Assembly (NCBI GenBank): GCA_910586315.1
Contig: CAJUIP010000013.1
Coordinates: forward strand, 1 to 64,000
Source of the DNA: an uncultured Lachnospiraceae bacterium
GTDB taxonomy: Bacteria; Bacillota; Clostridia; Lachnospirales; Lachnospiraceae
Direction of reading: 5' to 3'
DNA: 64,000 nucleotides
Part shown: positions 17,763 through 24,828 of the stretch, piece after piece
Layout: every line of letters begins with the position of its first letter
How positions within the stretch are numbered: position 1 is the stretch's first letter
Notes under the pieces: model-generated
What the model was told of the DNA's origin: nothing
Databases searched by the model: none
The model's input: only the letters and a program-made list of their open reading frames with translations
Made by a program: the position numbers and the translations under genes

Positions 17763-17795
17763 GCCGTACTCCTCATGGCATGGAGTGCGGCTTCT
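17763..17795 (+). terminator. Candidate terminator after the sugar-acid operon
   Basis: Ten-base arms GCCGTACTCC (17763-17772) and GGAGTGCGGC (17782-17791), with one G-U pair and a 9-nt loop, are followed by TTCT. The stem is strong but the T tract poor. Confidence 0.6.
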
Positions 17796-17859
17796 TACTT
17801 CTACAACAAAAAAGCCGGTTGGACTGTTACATTCTTTAGCAAAAAAATAAAAGAAATGG

Positions 17860-17888
17860 TTGACAGAGAAAGAAAAATGTAGTAAAAT
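17860..17888 (+). promoter_or_regulatory. Promoter of tRNA-Arg
   Basis: TTGACA (17860-17865) and TAAAAT (17883-17888) with a 17-bp spacer end 44 bp before the tRNA. A near-consensus vegetative promoter. Confidence 0.85.
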
Positions 17889-17932
17889 TTATCCTGTTGA
17901 GTGAGGAACGGGTGACCAGAATCGCTCGATGT

Positions 17933-18006
17933 GCGTCAGTAGCTCAGCTGGATAGAGCATACGGCTACGGACCGTAGTGTCGGGAGTTCGAATCTTCTCT
18001 GGCGCG
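17933..18006 (+). tRNA. tRNA-Arg (anticodon ACG)
   Basis: Acceptor GCGTCAG (17933-17939) pairs with CTGGCGC (17999-18005), with a G-T pair. The anticodon stem TACGG/CCGTA holds loop CTACGGA, giving ACG (reads CGT; A34 normally deaminated to inosine). Discriminator G; no encoded CCA. Confidence 0.95.
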
Positions 18007-18008
18007 CT

Positions 18009-18044
18009 AAAAAGCTTCAAGGTGAAAAGCCCTGGAGCTTTTTT
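18009..18044 (+). terminator. Rho-independent terminator after tRNA-Arg
   Basis: AAAAAGCTTCA / TGGAGCTTTTT stem (one G-U) with a T run immediately after the tRNA. It also lies downstream of proB, which runs toward it on the other strand; the stem is A-rich on that strand's 5' side too and may act both ways. Confidence 0.85.
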
Positions 18045-18063
18045 GTTGCAAAATTGTCCTATA

Positions 18064-18849
18064 CTAAAACAACGTTCCTGCCCCTCTGCCCTTTATAATG
18101 TCATAGAGCGCTTCGGGGCGTTTCCCATTTGTGATAATTGTGTCTATGCCCTGTGCGGCAGCGAGTTCGGCGGCTTTTAGTTTTGTTTTCATGCCGCCCG
18201 TGCCGCGCCTGGAACCGGCCCCGCCCGCAAGGGAATATACGCTTTCATCAATCTGCTCGATCCGTTTGATCCGTTTCGCGTTGGTGTGCAGACGCGGGTC
18301 AGCGTCATACAGACCGTCTATATCGGACAGAATGACCAACAGCTTCGCTCTGCATAAAACGGCGACAACAGCAGAAAGCACATCATTATCGCCAAACAGC
18401 CTGTCTTCTGATTCTATCTCCGTGTAACTGACAGAATCGTTTTCATTGACTATGGGGATGATTCCCATTTCAAGCAATGCGTTAAACGTATTGATCAGAT
18501 TTTCCTTTTTTTCTTCCTGCTCCATATCAGTTGCATTTAACAGGATTTGCGCGATTGTCTTATCATATTCACCAAAGAACTTATCATACAAATACATAAT
18601 ACTGCATTGCCCGACTGCCGCCGCTGCCTGTTTCATACGCATACTGGAGGGACGTTCTTTCAAGTTCAGCTTATTGATTCCTACCGCAATCGCGCCGGAA
18701 GATACTAAAATCACTTCATATCCCATGTTCTGAATATCAGACAGCGTACACGCAAGACGGTCAAAGGAACGCAGGTCACTTTTTCCCATTTCATTTGTGA
18801 GGGTGGAAGTCCCTACTTTTATCACGATCCTGTTTTGGTAAAGTCCCAT
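18064..18849 (-). CDS. proB: Glutamate 5-kinase (PUA-less)
   Basis: A 261-residue amino-acid kinase that phosphorylates glutamate, the first step of proline synthesis. Family motifs: RIVIKVGTSTLT at the N terminus, VSSGAIAVGINKL, IVNENDSV, FGDNDVLSA and SDIDGLYDADPR, then GTGGMKTKL. It ends after the kinase domain; the C-terminal PUA domain of E. coli ProB is absent, as in many Firmicutes. No proA is adjacent. ATG 18849 has GGGGAGGTG upstream, located inside the end of the preceding editing-protein remnant, whose stop is one base away. The original promoter, upstream of that gene, appears to be deleted, so expression is uncertain. Confidence 0.92.
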   Translation of the reverse strand: MGLYQNRIVIKVGTSTLTNEMGKSDLRSFDRLACTLSDIQNMGYEVILVSSGAIAVGINKLNLKERPSSMRMKQAAAAVGQCSIMYLYDKFFGEYDKTIAQILLNATDMEQEEKKENLINTFNALLEMGIIPIVNENDSVSYTEIESEDRLFGDNDVLSAVVAVLCRAKLLVILSDIDGLYDADPRLHTNAKRIKRIEQIDESVYSLAGGAGSRRGTGGMKTKLKAAELAAAQGIDTIITNGKRPEALYDIIKGRGAGTLF

Positions 18850-18850
18850 A

Positions 18851-19261
18851 TTACACCTCCCCGATAGAATCCTGGCTTTGCAGGATTCTGTTGCCCTGAA
18901 TCGAAACTGCCGTATGCCTAGTATAGGGCAGAAATTTCCGATAAATATCTTCCGTCCGTATTTTCATGTAGCCGGTTGTTGTACCGTCGCTGCATCCATA
19001 CCATTCTTCTGAAAGTACTTCCTTGTCAAATATAATCTGCACCTTGTTTTCCCCGTCCAAAAGACTGCTAAAAACGGTAGCCGCGCCAATTTTCGTGCCG
19101 AGCATTGTTTCCATATCCTCTGAGGGGGCAAAAGAAACGCGGGCGACTCCCAACGCATGGCTGAAATCCTTAGAGCGGAACGGCTTGTTTCCCACTGTGA
19201 TGAACAGGTAAAACTGTGTCCGTTTGCGGTTACAGAGAAACAGTGTTTTCACCATGTGCAT
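18851..19261 (-). pseudogene. Prolyl-tRNA deacylase (YbaK/ProX-type editing protein), 5' truncated
   Basis: About 135 recognisable residues matching the C-terminal two thirds of the YbaK/ProXp editing domain: VKTLFLCNRKRTQFYLF, then FSHALGVARVSFAPSEDMET and a late DIYRKFLPYTRHTAVSI. These proteins hydrolyse mischarged Ala- or Cys-tRNA-Pro. The N-terminal 40-60 residues, with the first part of the substrate pocket, are missing; upstream of about 19261 the frame runs antisense into a LysR-type fragment. Both fragments end at the same point, so this is a deletion junction. The stop lies one base before the proB start, showing an ancestral editing gene-proB operon. Confidence 0.8.
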
Positions 19262-19838
19262 CCTTAGTTTTTCGTCAATGGCGACACATTGGCTTCCGAA
19301 CATGATCCGAAAATTTCAGAGAGACTATCCGGGCATTGACTATGAATTGCTTCTCGGTGATTATACGGAGATTGAAGAATGGATCGCTGACGGGCGTGTT
19401 GACTGCGGCTTCCTGCGCCTGCCTGCGCGCCCCGAATTTGAAACCTGTTTTTTGGAGCAGGACAGGCTGCTCGCTATCCTGCCGGAAGCCCATCCCCTTG
19501 CGAACCTTGAAAAAATCCCGGTGGCGGCCTTGTGTGACGAACCGTTTATGCTGTTGGAAAAAGGGGCCAAAGCAGAGGTTTCGGAAATATTTGAGCGCTG
19601 TAATCTGACGCCCCAAATTCATTTTACGACATGGGACGATTATGCGATCATGTCCATGGTGGAAAGCGGGCTTGGCATCAGCATTTTGCCGGAATTGATA
19701 TTGAAGCGCGTTCCCTACAGAATCGTTGCCAAAGAATTAGACGTTCCCGCATATAGAAAAATCGGCATTGCCCTCAGAAACAAGAAAAATGCTTCCCTTG
19801 CGGTAAGGCGGTTCCTGGATTATTTACAATACCGTTAA
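19260..19838 (+). pseudogene. LysR-type regulator, effector domain only (5' truncated)
   Basis: About 190 residues of a LysR-family ligand-binding domain starting at SFSSMATHWLPNMI and running through DYTEIEEWIADGRVDCGFL to the normal C terminus SLAVRRFLDYLQ. The N-terminal winged helix-turn-helix (about 90 residues) is absent, so DNA binding is lost. Sequence upstream of about 19260 is antisense to the editing-protein remnant. An ATG at 19224 or 19254 could open the frame, but there is no clear ribosome-binding site. The parent was probably the divergent regulator of the prdX-like/proB unit. Confidence 0.8.
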
Positions 19839-19927
19839 ATGCCCTGAAACAGATATGAAAAAAGTGTACGAATCTTGTTAGGACGTTGGGATTGACTTGT
19901 TTTTTGAAAGCATTCCAGTTGGGTTAC

Positions 19928-19956
19928 TTTACGGAACAGGGAAAATCTGCTATGAT
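19928..19956 (+). promoter_or_regulatory. Candidate promoter of the barnase operon
   Basis: TTTACG (19928-19933) and TATGAT (19951-19956) separated by 17 bp, about 60 nt upstream of the barnase start. Confidence 0.55.
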
Positions 19957-20017
19957 AGAATATGAAAAAAGGTGGAAGAAAGGCATGCAATAGGGAAAAG
20001 GAATGGAGAGGACAAAG

Positions 20018-20671
20018 ATGCGGGAGAGAATCAGAAGAATGTCCGGATGGCTTTCGGCGTTTCTGATTATGGTTCTGGTATTGTTATCCGTGTCCGGATG
20101 CGGGAGCGGACAGGCTACGGGAGACATACCAGTAAAAACGGAGGAAACACATACCCTGTCGTCTGGTGAAAGCCAAACGGCTGTTCAGGAAGCAGGAGCT
20201 AAAAGACATTCAGGAGGCGATACTCTGCCGTCCGGCGAAAGCAAAACAGCCGTGCGGGATGCACAGCTTACCGTTTCAGAGGGGGAGTCCTATACCTCAA
20301 AAGAAGAAGTTGCCCTGTACCTGCACCTTTACGGAAAGCTGCCCTCTAATTTTATAACAAAAAAAGAAGCAGAGGCCCTTGGGTGGAAAAAGGAACCGGG
20401 AGAAGCAGGGGAACTCCAGAATGTGGCTCCGGGAAAGAGTATCGGCGGCGACAGGTTCGGAAATTATGAAAAACTTCTGCCGGAGAAAAAGGGCAGGAAG
20501 TATTTTGAGTGTGATATTAACTATGCGAAGGGGACACGGGGAGCAGAGCGGATTATTTATTCTGATGACGGCCTGATTTTCTATACAGGTGATCATTATA
20601 AGACCTTTGAGCAGCTGTATCCGGAAGATAACAGTTCCGACAGCGACAGGTCTGCGTCTTTCCCGCGCTGA
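20018..20671 (+). CDS. Barnase-family guanyl-specific ribonuclease with lipoprotein signal
   Basis: A 217-residue preprotein. Residues 8-27 are a hydrophobic signal ending in the lipobox VSGC (C28). A 60-residue linker contains a duplicated motif, SGESQTAVQEA (49-59) and SGESKTAVRDA (72-82). Residues 90-203 are a complete barnase domain: ITKKEAEALGW, APGKSIGGDRFGNYEKLLP and a C-terminal GDHYKTF. Active-site residues align with barnase K27 (K115), E73 (E164), R83 (R174), R87 (R178) and H102 (H193), so it should be an active RNase (inference). Extracellular lipid anchoring is unusual, since barnase is normally released. ATG 20018 follows GGAGAGG; ATG 20003 is an alternative. The next gene is its barstar inhibitor. 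Confidence 0.92.
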   Translation: MRERIRRMSGWLSAFLIMVLVLLSVSGCGSGQATGDIPVKTEETHTLSSGESQTAVQEAGAKRHSGGDTLPSGESKTAVRDAQLTVSEGESYTSKEEVALYLHLYGKLPSNFITKKEAEALGWKKEPGEAGELQNVAPGKSIGGDRFGNYEKLLPEKKGRKYFECDINYAKGTRGAERIIYSDDGLIFYTGDHYKTFEQLYPEDNSSDSDRSASFPR

Positions 20672-20673
20672 CC
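20649..20673 (+). repeat. GC-rich hairpin repeat (copy 2) over the barnase stop codon
   Basis: GGTCTGCG ... CGCTGACC with flanks identical to those of the hairpin at 2073-2098 (GACAGGTCTGCG, GCGCTGACCG). It covers the last codons and stop of the barnase gene, so the repeat contributes the C-terminal residues. Confidence 0.55.
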
Positions 20674-20721
20674 GGATGAAAACGGCAGTGGTCCAAAGGA
20701 ACAGTTAAGGGGAATGAAGCA

Positions 20722-21147
20722 ATGAAAGAGGTAGTATTGGATTTTGGGACATGCAGTACAAAGAAGGAGATTCATGCATATCTGAAAGAACAGTTTGAAT
20801 TTCCGGACTATTATGGGGAGAATTTAGATGCTCTCTATGACTGCCTGACAGATCTTGCAGAGGATATAGAAATCCACTTTGAAGAACGAAAAGGGGATAC
20901 CTTTCGCGAAGCAGACCCAGAGGAAGAGAGACACAGGGGAGCAGAGGGGGCAAAGAGACGAGAAGAATCTGAGGAATCAAAAAGACGGGAAGAATTTAAG
21001 GAACCCAAGGGAGAAAAGGAGTCCAAGGAGCCAAAGGCCCCCAAGAAACCGAAAGAACCAATGGATGAAAAGATACAACAGTACATGAAGAAAGTGAGAC
21101 AGGTGATAGGAGATGCAGCAGAGGAAAACAGCCACCTTTACTTATAA
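20722..21147 (+). CDS. Barstar-family ribonuclease inhibitor with long charged insert
   Basis: A 141-residue protein. Residues 1-55 match barstar (EVVLDFGTCSTKKEIHAYLK and FPDYYGENLDALYDCLTDL). The barnase-contact residues align: Y30/Y31, G32, N34, D36, D40; only barstar W38 is Y39. Residues 59-113 are an extra low-complexity tract of Glu, Lys, Arg and Pro (repeats of EPK/KEPK type). The rest (114-141) resembles barstar's last helix and strand. Usual length is about 90 residues, so the insert is striking. It should neutralise the upstream RNase in the cytoplasm. AAGGGGA lies 8 nt before the ATG; the end overlaps the next gene by 35 nt. Confidence 0.87.
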   Translation: MKEVVLDFGTCSTKKEIHAYLKEQFEFPDYYGENLDALYDCLTDLAEDIEIHFEERKGDTFREADPEEERHRGAEGAKRREESEESKRREEFKEPKGEKESKEPKAPKKPKEPMDEKIQQYMKKVRQVIGDAAEENSHLYL

Positions 21148-21664
21148 TTTTATCCGGACGAAGAGACGGACCATGTCTTTAAATGTTGCGGAGGATGGAA
21201 CAATCACAGTTCGTGCGCCTTACCGGACGGGAGTGAAGACAGCAGATGCGTTTGTAGAGGGACACAGGGAGTGGATTCTGTCCCGGATTCAGGCGTATGA
21301 AAGGTTAAAGGAAGAACGGCCGGATTATACAGACGAGGAACGGGCGGCCGGACGGGAACGGGCCGGAAAAAAGCTGGAAGAAAGATGCCGGTTTTACGCA
21401 AAGCGGATGGGCGTTTCCTATGGCCGTATCACGGTTAGGGAGCAGAAGACGCGCTGGGGAAGCTGCAGCGCGAAAGGGAATCTGAACTTTAACTGGAAGT
21501 TAATTCTGATGCCGGAAGGGATCTTGGATTATCTTGTGGTCCATGAGCTGGCGCACCGGATGGAGATGAACCACAGCCCGGCGTTCTGGCGCGTGGTGGA
21601 ACGGGAGATTCCGGATTACAGGGAACGCAGAATGTGGTTGAAGAAGAATGGAGCGAAATATTAG
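21113..21664 (+). CDS. YgjP/WLM-type zinc metallopeptidase (DUF45)
   Basis: A 183-residue protein of the YgjP-like M48-related family. The zinc motif HELAH (144-148) plus H154 (MNHSPAFW) and the preceding block TRWGSCSAKGNLNFNWKLI (114-132) are diagnostic. No signal peptide, so cytoplasmic. Biological role of the family is poorly known. The ATG at 21113 lies inside barstar's last codons; AGGTGATAGGAG precedes it. If this start is wrong, M21 (21173) is the next choice. The 35-nt overlap implies translational coupling to barstar. Confidence 0.87.
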   Translation: MQQRKTATFTYNFIRTKRRTMSLNVAEDGTITVRAPYRTGVKTADAFVEGHREWILSRIQAYERLKEERPDYTDEERAAGRERAGKKLEERCRFYAKRMGVSYGRITVREQKTRWGSCSAKGNLNFNWKLILMPEGILDYLVVHELAHRMEMNHSPAFWRVVEREIPDYRERRMWLKKNGAKY

Positions 21665-21732
21665 CAAGGGAAGGGAATGGGCAACATCAATGAAAACGTG
21701 TGGCAGCGGAAATGGAAAGGAACGAAAGAGGC

Positions 21733-23487
21733 ATGCAGCAGGAGGAAAAGCAGGAGACAAAAAAGGAAATCTGGATGGTGCAGACGAAGCGGGCGGATTT
21801 TGAGGGACTTTCTAAAAAGCTGGGAGTCAGTCCGGTTTCCGTCCGCATCATGAGAAACCGCGGCATGGAGACGGAAGAGGCAATGCACAGGTACCTTTAC
21901 GGGACTATAGAGGAGCTTTATGAGCCGGCTCTGATGAAAGATATGGGGAAGGCTGTGGAGATCCTCATAAAAAAGCTGAGCGAGGGAAAAAAGATACGGA
22001 TTATCGGAGATTATGATATTGACGGCGTGTGCTCGGTCTATCTGCTCCTTACAGGCCTGCGCCGTGTGTCCCTGGAGCTGACAAAGAGAGAAGGGGCGGT
22101 TGATTATGAGATCCCGGACAGGATTAAGGACGGGTATGGGATCAATGAATCCATCATTCGTCAGGCGGCGGCGGACGGGATTGATACAATCATTACCTGT
22201 GACAATGGAATCGCGGCGGCAAAGGAAATCGCTCTGGCAAAGGACTGCAGGATGACGGTGATCGTGACTGACCACCACGAGGTGCCGATAGGCGCGGCAG
22301 GCCAGGTTCTTCCTCCGGCGGACGCAGTCGTGAATCCGAAGCAGGAGGGCGACACCTACCCGTTTCGGGAAATCTGCGGGGCTGTGGTGGCCTATAAGCT
22401 CTTAAAAAAGCTCTATGAGACGGCAGGGGTTCCTGTAAAGGAATGGGAGGAACTTCTGGAATTTGCAGCCATCGCCACGGTTGGCGATGTGATGAAGCTT
22501 CAGGATGAGAACCGGCTGATTGTAAAGTACGGACTTAAGAGAATGGGACGGACGGAGAATCTTGGACTCAGAAAGCTTGTGGAAAAGACAGATCTGGATC
22601 TGGAGGCCTTAAGCGCCTACCATATTGGTTTTGTGATTGGCCCCTGCCTTAACGCCGGAGGAAGACTCCAGACCGCGAAAATGGCGTTGAATCTGCTTCT
22701 TTCCAAAGAGGAAGAGGAGGCGGACCGTCTGGCGGATGAGCTTAAGGCCTTAAATGATCTGCGAAAGGACATGACAAGGAAGGGCGAGGAAGAGGCTGTC
22801 CGGCAGGTGGAGGAAACATACAGGAACCATAAAGTTTTGGTAGTGTTTCTTCCGGACTGCCATGAATCATTGGCGGGAATCATAGCAGGGAGACTGCGGG
22901 AGCATTTTCATAAACCATCCATTGTTCTCACCAGAGGCGAGGATATGGTGAAAGGCTCCGGCCGTTCCATTGAACCGTATCATATGTTTGAGGCGCTCAC
23001 GAAGGTGGCGGATTTACTTCCCAAATTCGGGGGGCATCCCATGGCGGCGGGACTTTCTATGGAAGAAAGAAATATCGAAGAATTCCGGCGGCGGCTGAAT
23101 GAAAATGCGAAACTGACGGAAAATGATTTTATTCCGAAAATATGGATTGATGTGCCCATGCCGCTTGAATATATCAGTGAAGGACTGGTGGAGGAATTAA
23201 AGCGCCTGGAGCCCTTTGGCCAGGGAAATGAAAAACCTCAGTTCGCCCAGAAGGACCTTACGATACGGAAGACGAGGGTGCTGGGAAAAAACAGGAATCT
23301 GGTAAAGTTAGACCTGGTGACGGAGAGCGGCTTTTCCATAGACGGGCTTCTCTTTGGGGACGGGGATGATTTCTTGCAAAAGCAGGCAGGCAGACAGAAG
23401 ATTGACATCGTGTACTATCCGGATGTGAATGAGTACAATGGTACAAGAACTCTGCAGGCTGTAATAAAAAACTATATATTAAAATGA
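21733..23487 (+). CDS. recJ: Single-stranded-DNA 5'-3' exonuclease RecJ
   Basis: About 584 residues. DHH-superfamily motifs in order: GDYDIDGVCS (motif I), TCDNGI (II), VTDHHEVP (III, the DHH), then the DHHA1 motif GGHPMAAGLS and the C-terminal OB domain. It degrades single-stranded DNA 5' to 3' in recombination and mismatch or excision repair. The upstream start is uncertain: GTG 21700, ATG 21712 and ATG 21733 are in frame; 21733 is preferred because AAAGGA/GAAAGAGG lies upstream. Shorter than E. coli RecJ only slightly. glyA follows with its site overlapping the recJ stop. Confidence 0.93.
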   Translation: MQQEEKQETKKEIWMVQTKRADFEGLSKKLGVSPVSVRIMRNRGMETEEAMHRYLYGTIEELYEPALMKDMGKAVEILIKKLSEGKKIRIIGDYDIDGVCSVYLLLTGLRRVSLELTKREGAVDYEIPDRIKDGYGINESIIRQAAADGIDTIITCDNGIAAAKEIALAKDCRMTVIVTDHHEVPIGAAGQVLPPADAVVNPKQEGDTYPFREICGAVVAYKLLKKLYETAGVPVKEWEELLEFAAIATVGDVMKLQDENRLIVKYGLKRMGRTENLGLRKLVEKTDLDLEALSAYHIGFVIGPCLNAGGRLQTAKMALNLLLSKEEEEADRLADELKALNDLRKDMTRKGEEEAVRQVEETYRNHKVLVVFLPDCHESLAGIIAGRLREHFHKPSIVLTRGEDMVKGSGRSIEPYHMFEALTKVADLLPKFGGHPMAAGLSMEERNIEEFRRRLNENAKLTENDFIPKIWIDVPMPLEYISEGLVEELKRLEPFGQGNEKPQFAQKDLTIRKTRVLGKNRNLVKLDLVTESGFSIDGLLFGDGDDFLQKQAGRQKIDIVYYPDVNEYNGTRTLQAVIKNYILK

Positions 23488-23501
23488 AGGAGGACGTCAT
23501 A

Positions 23502-24749
23502 ATGGTTAACGAAGTGATGGAGCTTATCGAAGGGTATGACAGGGAAGTCGGGGCAGCGATTAAAGCGGAATGTGCCAGACAGCGGAGGAATCTGGAGCTG
23601 ATTGCATCGGAGAATATTGTTTCTGAGCCGGTTATGATGGCGATGGGAACGGTTCTCACGAACAAATATGCGGAAGGCTATTCCGGAAAACGGTATTATG
23701 GCGGCTGTGAATGCGTAGACGTAGTGGAAACGCTGGCTATTGAGAGAGCGAAAAAGCTTTTTGGCTGTGATTACGCCAATGTTCAGCCTCATTCCGGCGC
23801 ACAGGCCAATATGGCTGTCTTCATTGCGATGTTAAAGCCCGGCGATACGGTTATGGGCATGAATCTGGACCATGGCGGACATCTCACGCACGGGAGCCCG
23901 GTGAACTTTTCCGGCCTGTATTTCAATATTGTTCCTTACGGTGTCAACGATGAGGGCTATATAGACTATGAGGAGCTGGAGAAAAAGGCGATGGAGGCAA
24001 AGCCGAAGTTAATTATCGCAGGCGCCAGCGCCTATTGCCGTACCATTGATTTTAAACGGTTCCGCGAGATTGCTGATACGTGCGGTGCAAACCTGATGGT
24101 GGATATGGCGCATATTGCCGGCCTTGTGGCCGCCGGACTCCATCCAAGCCCGATTCCCTATGCGGACGTGGTAACGACCACAACCCATAAAACCTTAAGA
24201 GGCCCAAGAGGAGGCATGATACTGGCAAACAAAGAGGCAAACGAGAAGTTTAACTTTAATAAGGCTATCTTCCCAGGAAGCCAGGGAGGCCCCCTTGAGC
24301 ATGTGATCGCCGGAAAGGCTGTCTGCTTCGGCGAGGCGTTAAAGCCGGAATTTAAGGCGTATCAGGAGCAGGTATTAAAGAATGCCAAAGCGCTCGCAGC
24401 TGCGTTAGAAAAAGAGGGATTCCATGTCCTTACCGGCGGTACGGACAACCATTTAATGCTTCTCGACCTGCGCGGTATGGATATCTCCGGAAAAGAACTG
24501 CAGAACCGCTGCGATGAAGTGTATATCACATTGAACAAGAACACAGTTCCCAATGACCCGAGAAGTCCTTTTGTGACTTCCGGTGTCCGTATCGGCACTC
24601 CGGCAGTTACTTCCAGAGGCCTGGTGGAAAGCGATATGGAAAAGATTGCCCACCTGATCTGGCTGGCAGCCACAGACTTTGAAAACAAGGCGGATGAGAT
24701 CCGCGCCGCTGTGACGGAAATCTGTGAGAAATATCCGCTGTATGAATAG
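23502..24749 (+). CDS. glyA: Serine hydroxymethyltransferase
   Basis: A 415-residue PLP enzyme interconverting serine and glycine with tetrahydrofolate as one-carbon carrier. The PLP lysine is K230 in TTTTHKTLRGPRGG. Also visible are ELIASENIVS, YAEGYSGKRYYGGCE and the PHSGAQAN loop. ATG 23502 has AAGGAGG 8 nt upstream; an ATG at 23484 overlapping recJ is less likely. A terminator-like hairpin follows. Confidence 0.96.
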   Translation: MVNEVMELIEGYDREVGAAIKAECARQRRNLELIASENIVSEPVMMAMGTVLTNKYAEGYSGKRYYGGCECVDVVETLAIERAKKLFGCDYANVQPHSGAQANMAVFIAMLKPGDTVMGMNLDHGGHLTHGSPVNFSGLYFNIVPYGVNDEGYIDYEELEKKAMEAKPKLIIAGASAYCRTIDFKRFREIADTCGANLMVDMAHIAGLVAAGLHPSPIPYADVVTTTTHKTLRGPRGGMILANKEANEKFNFNKAIFPGSQGGPLEHVIAGKAVCFGEALKPEFKAYQEQVLKNAKALAAALEKEGFHVLTGGTDNHLMLLDLRGMDISGKELQNRCDEVYITLNKNTVPNDPRSPFVTSGVRIGTPAVTSRGLVESDMEKIAHLIWLAATDFENKADEIRAAVTEICEKYPLYE

Positions 24750-24776
24750 CGGATAGATACAGCAGCACATAATTTT

Positions 24777-24828
24777 CCTCCCATCTTCATAGACTGGCAA
24801 CAGAAAAAAGGATGGGAGGTGCTTTTTT
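24777..24828 (+). terminator. Terminator-like hairpin overlapping the next gene's ribosome-binding site
   Basis: CCTCCCATC (24777-24785) pairs perfectly with GATGGGAGG (24811-24819) across a 25-nt loop, and TTTTTT follows at 24823-24828. It is positioned as the glyA terminator. However, the 3' arm contains the GGGAGG Shine-Dalgarno of the P-type ATPase gene, and the T run reaches its TTG start, so the same hairpin would hide that site in any readthrough transcript. Confidence 0.75.

Noticed and set aside
17860..19838. Genomic island inserted at tRNA-Arg
   Set aside because: No integrase, no repeat of the tRNA 3' end downstream, and the genes (proB, editing domain, LysR remnant) are ordinary chromosomal types.
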